Source: Pseudomonas cannabina
GTDB lineage: Bacteria; Pseudomonadota; Gammaproteobacteria; Pseudomonadales; Pseudomonadaceae
Reading direction: 5' to 3'
DNA length: 64,000 bases
Assembly (NCBI RefSeq): GCF_900100365.1
Contig: NZ_FNKU01000001.1
Span: 4,601,501-4,665,500 of the forward strand
In this document: positions 43,560-57,250 of the stretch, piece by piece
How positions within the stretch are numbered: position 1 is the first letter of the stretch
Layout of the letters: each line of letters opens with the position of its first letter
The notes under the pieces: generated by a model
Databases searched by the model: none
The model's input: only the letters and a program-made list of their open reading frames with translations
What the model was told of the DNA's origin: nothing
Program-made: the position numbers and the translations under genes

Positions 43560-43870
43560 TCGCGTATTTTTTTGTGGATTAAGCTCTGTGAATAACCGCC
43601 CTTCAGCCCAGTGGGTAAGCAGGGGTCAAACCTGAAGATAAACCGCCCTGTGGACAAGTGGCACTTTTATCAACAGGCTCAGGACGGTTATCCAAGCCCC
43701 TTATCGGTACATGACCACAGACTTTAGAATCTCTGTACACACTGAAAATAAGTGCTTTCAGCAATCTATCCACAGAAATCATGCTCAGTAAGAATAAGCT
43801 TTAAAACAAGGCTTTATAAACTTTCTTTCTTTTTTATTTTCTTTATTCGTGAGTTTTCCACAGCTGGTTA
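43560..43870. other. Second oriC-like DnaA-box / AT-rich region upstream of mnmG
   Basis: Within the 592-bp mnmE-mnmG gap lie six DnaA-box-like 9-mers, each close to consensus: 43573-43581, 43587-43595, 43649-43657, 43688-43696, 43766-43774 and 43854-43862. An AT-rich tract covers about 43791-43850. The block TCCACAGAAATC followed ~27 bp later by AAGCTTTA also occurs in the dnaA-side origin with 29-bp spacing. No gene is present. A TATACT at 43911-43916 may be the -10 of mnmG. Confidence 0.7.
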
Positions 43871-43962
43871 AATTTTGTCCAACGGGTTTCATTCAGGTGG
43901 GGTAAGTCCCTATACTTGTCAGCTATCCCAATTTCTCATCGACAACAGGCACGAGGTGCGTG

Positions 43963-45855
43963 GTGGATTTCCCTTCCCGTTTTGAAGTGATCGTCATCGG
44001 TGGCGGTCATGCCGGTACCGAAGCCGCACTGGCGTCGGCACGCATGGGTGTCAAAACCCTGCTGCTGACGCACAACGTGGAAACACTCGGACAGATGAGC
44101 TGCAACCCTGCCATCGGTGGCATCGGTAAAAGTCATCTGGTCAAGGAAATCGACGCACTCGGCGGCGCCATGGCGATGGCTACTGACAAGGGGGGTATTC
44201 AGTTTCGCGTGCTGAACAGCCGTAAAGGCCCGGCAGTGCGAGCAACCCGCGCCCAGGCAGACCGCGTGCTGTACAAGGCCGCTATTCGCGAAACGTTGGA
44301 AAACCAGCCAAACCTGTGGATATTTCAACAGGCCTGCGATGACCTGATCGTCGAACAGGACCAGGTTCGCGGTGTGGTCACCCAGATGGGCATGCGCGTC
44401 TTTGCTGACTCAGTGGTTTTGACCACCGGCACGTTCCTTGGTGGACTTATCCACATTGGCATGCAGAATTATTCGGGAGGTCGCGCAGGCGATCCACCCT
44501 CGATCGCGCTTGCACAACGCTTGCGTGAACTGCCGCTGCGTGTCGGCCGTTTGAAAACCGGTACTCCGCCGCGCATCGACGGCCGCTCTGTGGATTTCTC
44601 GGTCATGACCGAACAGCCGGGCGATACACCTATTCCGGTCATGTCGTTCCTGGGTTCCAAGGAACAGCATCCGTCACAAGTCAGCTGCTGGATTACCCAC
44701 ACCAACGCGCGCACTCACGAAATCATCGCGTCCAATCTGGACCGATCGCCGATGTATTCCGGTGTGATCGAAGGCATTGGCCCGCGTTACTGTCCGTCGA
44801 TCGAAGACAAGATTCATCGCTTTGCCGACAAGGAAAGCCATCAGGTCTTCATCGAGCCAGAAGGTCTGACCACACACGAGCTCTATCCGAATGGCATCTC
44901 CACGTCGTTGCCGTTCGATGTTCAGCTGCAGATCGTGCGCTCGATTCGCGGGATGGAAAACGCACACATCGTTCGCCCCGGATACGCCATCGAATATGAT
45001 TATTTCGACCCGCGTGATCTGAAATACAGCCTGGAAACCAAGGTCATCGGCGGCTTGTTTTTTGCCGGTCAGATCAATGGCACCACGGGGTACGAAGAGG
45101 CGGGCGCTCAAGGTTTGCTGGCCGGAACCAACGCGGCCCTTCGTGCACAAGGTCGAGACAGCTGGTGCCCGCGTCGCGATGAGGCCTACATCGGCGTATT
45201 GGTCGATGACCTGATTACGCTGGGTACTCAAGAACCCTACCGGATGTTCACTTCGCGTGCGGAGTACCGTCTGATCCTGCGCGAGGACAACGCCGATCTG
45301 CGCCTGACCGAAAAAGGTCGCGAGCTGGGTCTGGTCGACGATGCGCGCTGGGCCGCGTTCTGCACCAAGCGCGAAAGCATCGCGCTGGAAGAACAGCGCC
45401 TGAAAAGCACCTGGGTGCGTCCCGGCACTGAGCAGGGCGACGCGATTGCCTCGCACTTCGGTACGCCGCTGACTCACGAATACAACCTGCTCAACCTGTT
45501 GACCCGTCCGGAAATCGACTACGCCAGCCTGATCGCCATCACTGGCGAGGGCTGCACCGATCCGCTGGTGGCCGAGCAAGTCGAGATCAAGACCAAATAC
45601 GCCGGTTACATTGACCGGCAGCAAGACGAAATTGCCCGCCTGCGCGCCAGTGAAGACACCCGTCTGCCGGAAGATATCGATTACGCCGGAATCTCCGGTT
45701 TGTCGAAAGAAATTCAGAGCAAGCTGGGGATAACTCGGCCTGAAACGCTCGGGCAGGCTTCACGCATCCCGGGTGTCACACCTGCGGCGATATCGCTGTT
45801 GATGATTCATTTGAAAAAACGCGGCGCGGGCCGTCAGTTGGAGCAAAGCGCTTGA
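43963..45855 (+). CDS. mnmG: tRNA uridine-5-carboxymethylaminomethyl modification enzyme MnmG
   Basis: FAD-dependent partner of MnmE in wobble-uridine modification. The GTG at 43963 is preferred over the adjacent GTG at 43960: it is 6 bp from GAGG and gives the usual [20 protein letters not shown] (630 residues). The FAD-binding [15 protein letters not shown], the Cys-containing [20 protein letters not shown] and the C-terminal MnmE-interacting helices are intact. The gene (gidA) borders the origin in most gamma-proteobacteria. It overlaps rsmG by 4 nt. Confidence 0.97.
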   Translation: MDFPSRFEVIVIGGGHAGTEAALASARMGVKTLLLTHNVETLGQMSCNPAIGGIGKSHLVKEIDALGGAMAMATDKGGIQFRVLNSRKGPAVRATRAQADRVLYKAAIRETLENQPNLWIFQQACDDLIVEQDQVRGVVTQMGMRVFADSVVLTTGTFLGGLIHIGMQNYSGGRAGDPPSIALAQRLRELPLRVGRLKTGTPPRIDGRSVDFSVMTEQPGDTPIPVMSFLGSKEQHPSQVSCWITHTNARTHEIIASNLDRSPMYSGVIEGIGPRYCPSIEDKIHRFADKESHQVFIEPEGLTTHELYPNGISTSLPFDVQLQIVRSIRGMENAHIVRPGYAIEYDYFDPRDLKYSLETKVIGGLFFAGQINGTTGYEEAGAQGLLAGTNAALRAQGRDSWCPRRDEAYIGVLVDDLITLGTQEPYRMFTSRAEYRLILREDNADLRLTEKGRELGLVDDARWAAFCTKRESIALEEQRLKSTWVRPGTEQGDAIASHFGTPLTHEYNLLNLLTRPEIDYASLIAITGEGCTDPLVAEQVEIKTKYAGYIDRQQDEIARLRASEDTRLPEDIDYAGISGLSKEIQSKLGITRPETLGQASRIPGVTPAAISLLMIHLKKRGAGRQLEQSA

Positions 45856-46496
45856 GTTCTATGGTCACCCCGCAACATGCCCAAGAGTTATCCACCGGTG
45901 CCCGTGAATTGGGGATCGATCTTTCCCAGGCGCAACATGACCAATTGCTCGCTTATCTGGCGCTGTTGATCAAGTGGAACAAGGCTTACAACCTGACTGC
46001 AGTGCGTAATCCGGACGAAATGGTTTCAAGACATCTGCTCGACAGCCTCAGCGTGGTGCCCTTCATCGAAGGCACTCGCTGGATGGACGTCGGCAGCGGC
46101 GGTGGAATGCCTGGCATTCCCATGGCCATCCTGTTTCCAGAGCGACATGTTTCGCTGCTGGACAGCAACGGCAAGAAAACCCGGTTTCAGACACAGGTCA
46201 AACTGGAGCTGAAACTGGACAATCTTGAAGTTATCCACAGCCGTGCGGAAAATTATCAGCCTGATGCGCCGTTCGACGGGATCATCTCCCGAGCCTTCAG
46301 CAGCCTTGAAGACTTTGCCGGCTGGACTCGCCACATGGGCGACGCCAATACTCGCTGGTTGGCGATGAAAGGTCTGCATCCTGCCGATGAACTGGTAGCA
46401 TTGCCCTCGGATTTTCACCTCGATAGCGTACACGCCTTGACCGTTCCGGGTTGCCAAGGCCAACGCCATCTGCTGATACTGCGCCGCACGGCATGA
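45852..46496 (+). CDS. rsmG: 16S rRNA m7G527 methyltransferase RsmG
   Basis: Methylates G527 of 16S rRNA; loss gives low-level streptomycin resistance. The TTG start at 45852 overlaps the mnmG TGA and gives 214 residues. An ATG three codons later (45861) is the alternative. The SAM-binding loop [19 protein letters not shown] and the flanking [14 protein letters not shown] and RHLLDSL segments are typical GidB sequence. parA starts 18 bp downstream. Confidence 0.95.
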   Translation: MSSMVTPQHAQELSTGARELGIDLSQAQHDQLLAYLALLIKWNKAYNLTAVRNPDEMVSRHLLDSLSVVPFIEGTRWMDVGSGGGMPGIPMAILFPERHVSLLDSNGKKTRFQTQVKLELKLDNLEVIHSRAENYQPDAPFDGIISRAFSSLEDFAGWTRHMGDANTRWLAMKGLHPADELVALPSDFHLDSVHALTVPGCQGQRHLLILRRTA

Positions 46497-46514
46497 CTGG
46501 GAACACAAGCAAGA

Positions 46515-47306
46515 ATGGCTAAGGTATTCGCGATAGCGAACCAGAAAGGTGGGGTCGGCAAGACCACCACATGTATCAACCTCGCCGCGTCACTGGTCGC
46601 GACCAAGCGCCGTGTGCTGTTGATCGATCTCGATCCCCAGGGCAATGCGACCATGGGCAGCGGTGTGGATAAACACAACCTGGAAAACTCGGTCTATGAC
46701 CTGTTGATCGGCGAATGCGATCTGGGCGAGGCCATGCAGTTTTCAGAGCATGGTGGTTATCAACTGCTTCCGGCCAACCGAGATCTGACGGCGGGCGAAG
46801 TGGTGCTGCTCGAAATGCAGATGAAAGAGAGCCGTCTGCGCAACGCGCTCGCGCCGATCCGGGAGAATTACGATTACATCCTGATTGATTGCCCGCCGTC
46901 GCTGTCGATGCTGACGTTGAACGCTCTGGTTGCAGCGGATGGCGTAATTATCCCCATGCAATGTGAGTACTTTGCGCTCGAAGGTCTCAGCGACCTTGTG
47001 GATAACATCAAGCGCATCGCCGAACTGCTCAACCCGCAGTTGAAGGTCGAAGGTCTGCTGCGCACCATGTATGATCCGCGCCTGAGCCTGATCAACGATG
47101 TTTCCGCGCAGCTCAAGGAACACTTCGGTGAGCAGCTCTATGACACCGTGATCCCGAGGAACATCAGGCTGGCCGAGGCACCGAGTTTCGGTATGCCGGT
47201 GTTGGCTTATGACAAGTCCTCGCGCGGCGCACTGGCGTATCTGGCGCTGGCAAGTGAACTGGTTCGTCGTCAACGTCGCGGCGCGAAAACCGCTCAGCCA
47301 ACCTAA
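46515..47306 (+). CDS. parA: Chromosome partitioning ATPase ParA (Soj)
   Basis: Deviant Walker-A ATPase that moves ParB-parS complexes apart. The 263-residue protein starts MAKVFAIANQKGGVGKTTT (KGGVGKTT at 11-18), with DLDPQGNATMGSG, IDCPPSLSMLTLNAL and a C-terminal helical DNA-binding surface. It is paired with parB 9 bp downstream. The parS targets are in recF, about 11 kb away. Two perfect DnaA-box 9-mers lie in the gene (46664-46672, 46997-47005). Confidence 0.97.
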   Translation: MAKVFAIANQKGGVGKTTTCINLAASLVATKRRVLLIDLDPQGNATMGSGVDKHNLENSVYDLLIGECDLGEAMQFSEHGGYQLLPANRDLTAGEVVLLEMQMKESRLRNALAPIRENYDYILIDCPPSLSMLTLNALVAADGVIIPMQCEYFALEGLSDLVDNIKRIAELLNPQLKVEGLLRTMYDPRLSLINDVSAQLKEHFGEQLYDTVIPRNIRLAEAPSFGMPVLAYDKSSRGALAYLALASELVRRQRRGAKTAQPT

Positions 47307-47315
47307 GGAATTCCC

Positions 47316-48188
47316 ATGGCCGTCAAGAAACGAGGTCTCGGACGTGGGTTGGACGCACTTCTGAGCAGTCCAACCGTCAGTTCGCTGGAAGAGCAGGCCG
47401 TCAAGGCTCCGCCAAGTGAGTTGCAGCATGTGCCGCTGGACCTGATCCAGCGCGGCAAGTATCAGCCGCGCCGTGACATGGACCCGCAGGCACTGGAAGA
47501 ACTCGCGCAGTCGATCAAATCACAAGGCGTTATGCAGCCGATCGTGGTGCGCCCGATCGGCAATAACCGCTTTGAAATCATCGCCGGTGAACGTCGCTGG
47601 CGGGCGAGTCAGCAGGCCGGCGTCGAGACGATTCCAGCGATGGTTCGCGATGTGCCGGATGAGACCGCAATTGCGATGGCATTGATCGAGAACATTCAGC
47701 GCGAAGACCTGAATCCGATCGAAGAAGCCATGGCATTGCAGCGTTTGCAGCAGGAATTTCAGCTGACCCAGCAGCAGGTTGCAGATGCTGTGGGCAAATC
47801 GCGGGTCAGCGTGGCGAATTTGTTACGTCTGATTGCATTGCCTGAAGTCATCAAGACCATGCTGTCGCACGGCGATCTCGAAATGGGGCACGCTCGCGCA
47901 CTGCTTGGCCTGGGCGAAGACCGGCAGGTTGAAGGGGCGCGACACGTTGTCGCACGCGGGCTTACTGTGCGTCAGACCGAAGCGTTGGTCAGGCAGTGGC
48001 TGAGCGGCAAACCGGAGGCGGCAGAACCGGCCAAGGCCGATCCTGACATCAGCCGGCTCGAACAGCGTCTGGCCGAGCGGCTGGGCTCTGCGGTGCAAAT
48101 CCGCCATGGGCAGAAGGGCAAGGGTCAGCTGGTGATCCGTTATAACTCGCTGGATGAGCTTCAGGGTGTGCTTGCCCACATCCGCTGA
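47316..48188 (+). CDS. parB: Chromosome partitioning protein ParB (Spo0J)
   Basis: CTP-dependent parS-binding clamp. The 290-residue protein begins MAVKKRGLGRGLDALLSS. The ParB N-terminal domain has the CTPase motif GERRWRASQQAG and the ENIQREDLNPIEEA box. A central HTH (LTQQQVADAVGKSRVSVANLLRL) reads parS, and a C-terminal dimerisation region (RLEQRLAERLG...) ends the protein. It is co-transcribed with parA. Confidence 0.97.
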   Translation: MAVKKRGLGRGLDALLSSPTVSSLEEQAVKAPPSELQHVPLDLIQRGKYQPRRDMDPQALEELAQSIKSQGVMQPIVVRPIGNNRFEIIAGERRWRASQQAGVETIPAMVRDVPDETAIAMALIENIQREDLNPIEEAMALQRLQQEFQLTQQQVADAVGKSRVSVANLLRLIALPEVIKTMLSHGDLEMGHARALLGLGEDRQVEGARHVVARGLTVRQTEALVRQWLSGKPEAAEPAKADPDISRLEQRLAERLGSAVQIRHGQKGKGQLVIRYNSLDELQGVLAHIR

Positions 48189-48232
48189 AACAATTGCTCT
48201 GTAGCGTATAGTCGGAAATCACTACCCGACTG

Positions 48233-48261
48233 TTGAATAGGGGCTGAACCGCCCCTATACT
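48233..48261 (+). promoter_or_regulatory. Sigma-70 promoter of the atp operon, overlapped by a dyad
   Basis: TTGAAT (48233-48238), a 17-bp spacer and TATACT (48256-48261) form a near-consensus promoter. A perfect 8-bp inverted repeat ATAGGGGC / GCCCCTAT (48237-48258) fills the spacer and overlaps both hexamers. It could be an operator or an attenuator-like hairpin for transcripts coming from parAB. Confidence 0.75.
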
Positions 48262-48334
48262 CTGCGCGCATTTTGTCGGCACAAATTATGCCAAGTTATT
48301 GATTATGGCGACCGACATCAGAGGAGCAGTTGCG

Positions 48335-49628
<1,294 letters not shown>

Positions 49629-49654
49629 GATTCGTCTCGCGACGCGTCTGATGA

Positions 49655-49677
49655 CCGTCTCGCCAGTGGCGAGGCGG
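49655..49677 (+). other. Intercistronic hairpin between atpB and atpE
   Basis: CCGTCTCGCC / GGCGAGGCGG form a 10-bp stem (one G-T pair) with a 3-nt loop in the 138-bp gap. An A/T-rich leader and a strong GGGAGGA Shine-Dalgarno sequence (49757-49763) for atpE follow. It may stabilise or separate mRNA segments so that subunit c is made in excess. Confidence 0.45.
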
Positions 49678-49751
49678 TGCCCGCAAGGGCTGATGTAAAA
49701 ATGATTTTGTTTTACCGCTTCAATTAATAAAACCTAACCAATACGACGTAA

Positions 49752-50024
<273 letters not shown>

Positions 50025-50081
50025 TCACTCGAATTTTCGAGCTGATTGGTGTGATGGACAACGAACGAGCGAGGTGTTGGC

Positions 50082-50552
50082 GTGAACATTAATGCAACCC
50101 TGATTGGTCAGTCCGTTGCGTTCTTCATCTTTGTGCTGTTCTGCATGAAGTACGTGTGGCCTCCGGTCATCGCTGCTTTGCACGAACGTCAGAAGAAGAT
50201 CGCGGATGGACTGGACGCTGCTTCCCGAGCAGCTCGCGACCTGGAGCTGGCCCAAGATAAAGTGGGTCAACAACTGCGCGAAGCTAAAACTCAAGCAGCC
50301 GAGATCATTGAGCAAGCCAAGAAGCGCGGTACTCAGATTGTCGACGAGGCCCGTGATACGGCACGCGTTGAAGCTGACCGTGTGAAGGCTCAGGCTCAGG
50401 CCGAGATCGAGCAGGAACTGAACAGCGTCAAAGACGCCTTGCGCGCCCAGTTGGGTAGCCTGGCAGTCAATGGTGCAGAGAAGATTCTGGGCGCCACAAT
50501 CGATCAAAACGCGCACGCGGAGCTGGTTAACAAACTGGCTGCTGAAATTTAA
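50082..50552 (+). CDS. atpF: ATP synthase F0 subunit b
   Basis: Peripheral-stalk subunit of 156 residues. A GTG start (50082), preceded by GAGG, gives [20 protein letters not shown]. One N-terminal membrane helix is followed by a long charged coiled coil (about 30-140) that dimerises and reaches the delta subunit. Confidence 0.97.
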   Translation: MNINATLIGQSVAFFIFVLFCMKYVWPPVIAALHERQKKIADGLDAASRAARDLELAQDKVGQQLREAKTQAAEIIEQAKKRGTQIVDEARDTARVEADRVKAQAQAEIEQELNSVKDALRAQLGSLAVNGAEKILGATIDQNAHAELVNKLAAEI

Positions 50553-50564
50553 GCGAGGGCGATC

Positions 50565-51101
50565 ATGGCAGAACTGACCACGTTGGCCCGACCTTACGCG
50601 AAGGCGGCCTTCGAGCATGCGCAGGCCCACCAGCAACTGGCCAATTGGTCAGCCATGCTCGGCCTGGCTGCTACGGTGTCGCAAGATGACACCATGCAGC
50701 GCATGCTCAAGGCCCCGCGACTGACGAGCGCACAAAAGGCCACCACTTTTATTGAAGTGTGTGGCGACAAGTTCGATGCCAAGGCACAGAATTTCATTCA
50801 CGTCGTTGCTGAAAACGACCGTCTCCCGCTTCTGCCGGAGATCGCCGAACTGTTCGACCTGTACAAGGCCGAGCAGGAAAAATCGGTCGATGTGGATGTG
50901 ACCAGTGCTTTTGCATTGAACCAAGAACAGCAAGACAAACTCGCCAAGGTTCTCAGTGCACGGCTCGGCCGGGAAGTGCGCCTGCATGCTGCGGAGGATG
51001 CCTCTCTCATAGGGGGTGTCGTAATCCGCGCCGGCGACCTGGTTATCGATGGCTCAGTTCGCGGCAAAATCGCGCAACTAGCCGAAGCATTGAAATCTTG
51101 A
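50565..51101 (+). CDS. atpH: ATP synthase F1 subunit delta
   Basis: Connects the peripheral stalk to the top of F1. It has 178 residues, beginning [18 protein letters not shown]. The C-terminal family segment [20 protein letters not shown] is present. It follows atpF after 12 bp. Confidence 0.97.
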   Translation: MAELTTLARPYAKAAFEHAQAHQQLANWSAMLGLAATVSQDDTMQRMLKAPRLTSAQKATTFIEVCGDKFDAKAQNFIHVVAENDRLPLLPEIAELFDLYKAEQEKSVDVDVTSAFALNQEQQDKLAKVLSARLGREVRLHAAEDASLIGGVVIRAGDLVIDGSVRGKIAQLAEALKS

Positions 51102-51122
51102 GTTTGAAGGGGCAGCAGAGCA

Positions 51123-52667
51123 ATGCAGCAACTCAATCCTTCCGAAATAAGTGAAATCATCAAGGGTCGCATCGACAAGCTCGATGTAACCTCCCAAGCC
51201 CGTAACGAAGGCACAGTCGTCAGCGTATCTGACGGCATCGTGCGGATTCACGGTCTGGCCGACGTAATGTACGGCGAGATGATCGAGTTTCCGGGCGGCG
51301 TCTACGGTATGGCGCTGAACCTTGAGCAAGACTCCGTAGGTGCCGTTGTACTGGGCGCTTACACGACTCTGGCTGAAGGCATGAGCGCCAAGTGCACTGG
51401 CCGCATCCTCGAGGTTCCGGTAGGTAAGGAACTGCTGGGTCGCGTTGTCGATGCACTGGGTAATCCAGTTGACGGCAAAGGTCCGCTGAACAACACCGAG
51501 ACCGATGCGGTCGAGAAAGTTGCTCCAGGCGTGATCTGGCGTAAGTCGGTAGACCAGCCTGTACAGACTGGCTACAAGGCTGTCGATGCCATGATTCCTG
51601 TCGGCCGTGGCCAGCGTGAGCTGATCATCGGTGACCGTCAGATCGGTAAAACCGCTCTGGCCATCGACGCAATCATCAACCAGAAGAACAGCGGCATCTT
51701 CTGCGTCTACGTAGCGATCGGTCAGAAGCAATCGACCATCGCCAACGTGGTTCGCAAGCTCGAAGAAAACGGCGCACTGGCTAACACCATCGTTGTGGCT
51801 GCAAGTGCTTCCGAATCCGCTGCGCTGCAATTCCTTGCACCGTACTCGGGTTGCACCATGGGTGAATTCTTCCGCGACCGCGGTGAAGACGCGCTGATCG
51901 TTTATGACGATCTGTCCAAGCAAGCAGTGGCCTACCGCCAGATTTCCCTGCTGCTGCGCCGTCCGCCAGGCCGTGAAGCTTACCCAGGCGACGTGTTCTA
52001 TCTCCACTCCCGTCTGCTGGAGCGCGCATCGCGTGTTTCCGAAGAATACGTAGAGAAGTTCACCAATGGCGCAGTGACCGGCAAAACCGGTTCCCTGACC
52101 GCATTGCCGATCATCGAAACCCAGGCTGGCGACGTTTCCGCGTTCGTTCCGACCAACGTGATTTCCATCACTGACGGTCAGATCTTCCTGGAATCGGCCA
52201 TGTTCAACTCCGGCATTCGCCCGGCTGTGAACGCCGGTGTTTCGGTATCTCGTGTGGGTGGTGCCGCTCAGACCAAGATCATCAAGAAGCTTTCCGGTGG
52301 CATCCGTACCGCTCTGGCTCAGTACCGTGAACTGGCGGCATTCGCCCAGTTCGCGTCTGACCTGGACGAGGCGACCCGCAAGCAACTTGAACATGGTCAG
52401 CGCGTTACCGAGCTGATGAAGCAGAAGCAATACGCACCAATGTCGATCGCTGACATGGCGCTGTCGCTGTATGCCGCTGAGCGTGGGTTCCTGACTGACG
52501 TCGAAATCGCCAAGATCGGCAGCTTTGAACAAGCGCTGATTGCTTACTTCAACCGCGATCACGCCGATTTGATGGCGAAGATCAACGTGAAGGGTGACTT
52601 CAATGACGAAATCGATTCTGGCATGAAAGCCGGTATCGAGAAGTTCAAGGCCACCCAAACCTGGTAA
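51123..52667 (+). CDS. atpA: ATP synthase F1 subunit alpha
   Basis: Non-catalytic nucleotide-binding subunit of F1. The 514-residue protein has the P-loop GDRQIGKT at 170-177. The arginine-finger region [17 protein letters not shown] follows, then the C-terminal helical domain. The start is 21 bp after atpH with GGGGCAG upstream. Confidence 0.98.
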   Translation: MQQLNPSEISEIIKGRIDKLDVTSQARNEGTVVSVSDGIVRIHGLADVMYGEMIEFPGGVYGMALNLEQDSVGAVVLGAYTTLAEGMSAKCTGRILEVPVGKELLGRVVDALGNPVDGKGPLNNTETDAVEKVAPGVIWRKSVDQPVQTGYKAVDAMIPVGRGQRELIIGDRQIGKTALAIDAIINQKNSGIFCVYVAIGQKQSTIANVVRKLEENGALANTIVVAASASESAALQFLAPYSGCTMGEFFRDRGEDALIVYDDLSKQAVAYRQISLLLRRPPGREAYPGDVFYLHSRLLERASRVSEEYVEKFTNGAVTGKTGSLTALPIIETQAGDVSAFVPTNVISITDGQIFLESAMFNSGIRPAVNAGVSVSRVGGAAQTKIIKKLSGGIRTALAQYRELAAFAQFASDLDEATRKQLEHGQRVTELMKQKQYAPMSIADMALSLYAAERGFLTDVEIAKIGSFEQALIAYFNRDHADLMAKINVKGDFNDEIDSGMKAGIEKFKATQTW

Positions 52668-52717
52668 GCCGCAGCGGGGGCCGCAAGGCTCCCGCTTGCT
52701 AACCTGATAGGTGTTAC

Positions 52718-53578
52718 ATGGCAGGCGCAAAAGAGATTCGCAGCAAGATTGCGAGCATCAAAAGCACGCAAAAGATCACCAGCGCCATGGAAAAAGTGGC
52801 GGTCAGCAAAATGCGCAAGGCTCAAATGCGCATGGCTGCTAGCCGTCCTTACGCGGAGCGCATTCGTCAGGTGATTGGTCACCTGGCAAACGCCAACCCG
52901 GAGTATCGCCACCCGTTCATGATCGATCGCCCGGTAAAGCGCGTCGGTTATGTCGTTGTGAGCAGTGACCGTGGTCTGTGTGGTGGCTTGAATACCAACC
53001 TGTTCAAGACTCTGGTCAAGGACATGGCGGTGAACCGTGAAAACGGTGTAGAGATCGATCTGTGCGTGGTCGGCAGCAAAGGTGCGGCATTTTTCCGCAA
53101 CTTCGGCGGTAACGTCGTCGCTGCGATCAGCCACCTGGGCGAAGAGCCGTCGATCAACGACTTGATCGGCAGCGTCAAGGTGATGCTGGATGCCTACCTG
53201 GATGGCCGTATTGATCGCCTGTCCGTGGTATCCAACAAGTTCATCAACACCATGACCCAGCAACCCACCGTGGAGCAGTTGATTCCGCTGGTGGCAACCC
53301 CGGATCAAGGGCTCAAGCACCACTGGGACTATCTCTACGAACCCGACGCCAAAGAGCTGCTGGACGGCCTGATGGTTCGCTACGTGGAATCGCAGGTGTA
53401 CCAGGCGGTGGTCGAGAACAACGCAGCTGAACAAGCAGCGCGGATGATCGCGATGAAGAACGCCACAGACAACGCCGGTGATTTGATCAGTGATTTGCAA
53501 CTGATCTACAACAAGGCGCGTCAGGCAGCGATCACCCAAGAGATCTCGGAAATCGTCGGCGGCGCTGCCGCGGTTTAA
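52718..53578 (+). CDS. atpG: ATP synthase F1 subunit gamma
   Basis: Central rotor shaft of F1. The 286-residue protein has the N-terminal coiled coil [20 protein letters not shown], the Rossmann-like middle with [16 protein letters not shown], and the C-terminal helix [20 protein letters not shown] that enters the alpha-beta ring. Confidence 0.97.
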   Translation: MAGAKEIRSKIASIKSTQKITSAMEKVAVSKMRKAQMRMAASRPYAERIRQVIGHLANANPEYRHPFMIDRPVKRVGYVVVSSDRGLCGGLNTNLFKTLVKDMAVNRENGVEIDLCVVGSKGAAFFRNFGGNVVAAISHLGEEPSINDLIGSVKVMLDAYLDGRIDRLSVVSNKFINTMTQQPTVEQLIPLVATPDQGLKHHWDYLYEPDAKELLDGLMVRYVESQVYQAVVENNAAEQAARMIAMKNATDNAGDLISDLQLIYNKARQAAITQEISEIVGGAAAV

Positions 53579-53593
53579 CGGTTCAAATATTAG

Positions 53594-54985
<1,392 letters not shown>

Positions 54986-55029
54986 TCCCGGCGCCCGGCA
55001 ACGGGCGCTAATTAGGTTGAGGCAAGCAA

Positions 55030-55455
55030 ATGGCTATGACAGTCCATTGCGACATCGTCAGCGCGGAAGGGGAAATCTTCTCCGGTCTGGTCGAGATGGT
55101 GATTGCGCACGGCAACCTGGGTGATATCGGTATCGCTCCAGGCCACGCGCCGCTGATCACCGATCTGAAACCCGGCCCGATCCGCTTGATCACGCAGGGT
55201 GGGGAAGCGGAGGTGTTTTACATCTCCGGTGGTTTCCTTGAGGTTCAGCCGAACATGGTCAAGGTGCTTGCCGACACTGTGCAACGTGCTGCCGACCTGG
55301 ACGAAGCATCTGCTCAGGCCGCTGTTTTGGCTGCCGAGAAGGCTTTGAACGAAAAAGGCGCGGACTTCGACTACGGATCTGCAACTGCTCGTCTGGCCGA
55401 GGCTGCAGCTCAGCTGCGCACCGTTCAGCAAATTCGCAAGAAGTTCGGCGGCTAA
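55030..55455 (+). CDS. atpC: ATP synthase F1 subunit epsilon
   Basis: Rotor subunit and inhibitor of ATP hydrolysis. The 141-residue protein has an N-terminal beta-sandwich ([43 protein letters not shown]) and two C-terminal helices. It ends the operon, just before a strong terminator. Confidence 0.97.
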   Translation: MAMTVHCDIVSAEGEIFSGLVEMVIAHGNLGDIGIAPGHAPLITDLKPGPIRLITQGGEAEVFYISGGFLEVQPNMVKVLADTVQRAADLDEASAQAAVLAAEKALNEKGADFDYGSATARLAEAAAQLRTVQQIRKKFGG

Positions 55456-55481
55456 TCTGCCGGCTCCTGTGCGCGATTGAG

Positions 55482-55516
55482 AAAAAGGGTAGCTTCGGCT
55501 ACCCTTTTTCTTTTTT
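55482..55516 (+). terminator. Intrinsic terminator of the atp operon
   Basis: Perfect 12-bp stem AAAAAGGGTAGC / GCTACCCTTTTT capped by a TTCG tetraloop, followed by CTTTTTT. It lies 26 bp after the atpC stop. Confidence 0.95.
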
Positions 55517-55579
55517 CAGAATTCCTCTCTCAAGTCAGCCCGCCCATGGCCCGGTTGCCGCTTAGTTGGTAGTCCTATC

Positions 55580-56947
55580 ATGTCCCTCGATATCGTTATT
55601 CTCGCTGCTGGCCAAGGTACCCGGATGCGTTCCGCGCTGCCCAAGGTTCTGCATCCGGTAGCAGGCAACTCCATGCTTGGCCATGTTATCCACAGCGCCC
55701 GTCAGTTATCTCCAATCGGCATCCATGTGGTGATCGGGCATGGTGCGGACATCGTGCGCGAGCAACTGGCAGATGATGACTTGAATTTCGTGATGCAGGA
55801 TAAACAACTGGGCACTGGTCACGCGGTGGCTCAGGCGCTGTCCGCGATGACGGCTGAAACCGTATTGATTCTGTACGGCGATGTACCGCTGATCGAAGTG
55901 GAAACACTTCAGCGCCTGCTCGAGCTGGTGACACCCAAGCAACTCGGCTTGTTGACTGTGAAGCTGGATGACCCCACGGGCTACGGTCGTATAGTTCGTG
56001 ACGATCAGCAACGCGTCTGTGCCATCGTCGAGCACAAGGACGCCACTGATGCGCAGAAGGCAATCAACGAGGGCAACACCGGTATTCTCGCGGTGCCTGC
56101 CATGCATCTGGAAGACTGGCTCGGCCGTCTTTCCAACAATAACGCGCAGGGCGAGTTCTACCTGACCGACGTGATCGCCATGGCAGTAAATGACGGCCTG
56201 ATGGTGGCTACCGAACAGCCTTACGATGCGATGGAAGTGCAGGGCGCCAATGATCGCAAACAGCTTTCGGAGCTTGAGCGTCATTATCAGATGCGCGAAG
56301 CCCGTCGTTTGATGGCGGCTGGTGTGACATTGAGAGATCCAGCGCGTTTCGACGTGCGTGGCGAAGTCAGCGTCGGTCGTGATGTGTTGATCGACATCAA
56401 TGTGGTCCTGGAAGGCAAGGTCGTCATCGAAGACGACGTGGTGATCGGCCCCAACTGCGTTATCAAGGACAGCACCTTGCGCAAGGGGGTCGTCGTCAAA
56501 GCCAACAGCCACATTGAAGGCGCACTATTGGGCGAGGGCAGTGATGCCGGCCCGTTTGCGCGCTTGCGTCCAGGCAGTGTGCTGGGGGCCAACGCGCATG
56601 TGGGTAACTTTGTCGAGCTGAAGAATGCGAGCTTGGGCGAGGGCGCCAAAGTCGGTCATCTGACTTACCTGGGCGACGCTGAAGTCGGGGCGCGCACCAA
56701 CATTGGCGCAGGCACCATCACCTGTAATTACGATGGCGCGAACAAGTACAAGACGACATTGGGCGCCGACGTGTTCATTGGCTCCAACAACTCGCTGGTC
56801 GCCCCTGTGGATATCCTGGATGGTGCAACCACGGCTGCCGGCTCGACCATCACTCAAAACGTCCCGGCTGAACAACTGGGCGTCGCCCGTGCCCGCCAGC
56901 GCAACATCGAGGGCTGGAAGCGCCCGGTGAAGATCAAGAAAAACTGA
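55580..56947 (+). CDS. glmU: Bifunctional GlmU (UTP-GlcNAc-1-P uridylyltransferase / GlcN-1-P acetyltransferase)
   Basis: Makes UDP-GlcNAc for peptidoglycan and LPS. It has 455 residues. The N-terminal pyrophosphorylase domain has [20 protein letters not shown] (from 8) and YGDVPLI. The C-terminal left-handed beta-helix acetyltransferase has hexapeptide repeats ([20 protein letters not shown]) and the catalytic region [20 protein letters not shown]. It is functionally linked to glmS downstream. Confidence 0.97.
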   Translation: MSLDIVILAAGQGTRMRSALPKVLHPVAGNSMLGHVIHSARQLSPIGIHVVIGHGADIVREQLADDDLNFVMQDKQLGTGHAVAQALSAMTAETVLILYGDVPLIEVETLQRLLELVTPKQLGLLTVKLDDPTGYGRIVRDDQQRVCAIVEHKDATDAQKAINEGNTGILAVPAMHLEDWLGRLSNNNAQGEFYLTDVIAMAVNDGLMVATEQPYDAMEVQGANDRKQLSELERHYQMREARRLMAAGVTLRDPARFDVRGEVSVGRDVLIDINVVLEGKVVIEDDVVIGPNCVIKDSTLRKGVVVKANSHIEGALLGEGSDAGPFARLRPGSVLGANAHVGNFVELKNASLGEGAKVGHLTYLGDAEVGARTNIGAGTITCNYDGANKYKTTLGADVFIGSNNSLVAPVDILDGATTAAGSTITQNVPAEQLGVARARQRNIEGWKRPVKIKKN

Positions 56948-57250
56948 GTTATCCACAGCCCCGAGAAAATAACGATCCCTAGGAGCGGACTTGTCCGCGA
57001 AGGCCATCTCACGTCTTGGAATCTTTGTGAATAGTTTTCGCGGACAAGTCCGCTCCCACGAAATGCATCCTGGGCTGGTCCAGCGGGCCTATGCATACCT
57101 CTGAAAACGGAGCACTGGAACGGGAATTACAAGAATCTCGTTCCTCATGCTCCACTGAGAATGCACTGCCAAACCCTTCAGCATTGACCAAACCCAAAAA
57201 ATAGGTTTTGATTGCCTTCGTTATCTTTCAAAACGAAACTTAAGGCAGTC
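56948..57250. other. glmU-glmR intergenic region
   Basis: 303 bp without a gene. It holds a perfect DnaA-box 9-mer overlapping the glmU stop region (56949-56957) and a REP-type inverted repeat (56982-57056). About 190 bp follow in which I see no firm promoter, except that the last 60 bp before glmR are AT-rich. Confidence 0.6.
56982..57056. repeat. REP-type perfect inverted repeat
   Basis: GGAGCGGACTTGTCCGCGAA (56982-57001) and its exact 20-base reverse complement (57037-57056) flank a 35-bp spacer. Each arm is itself a small palindrome (GCGGACTTGTCCGC). This is the paired REP arrangement common in P. syringae and P. putida. Confidence 0.85.
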
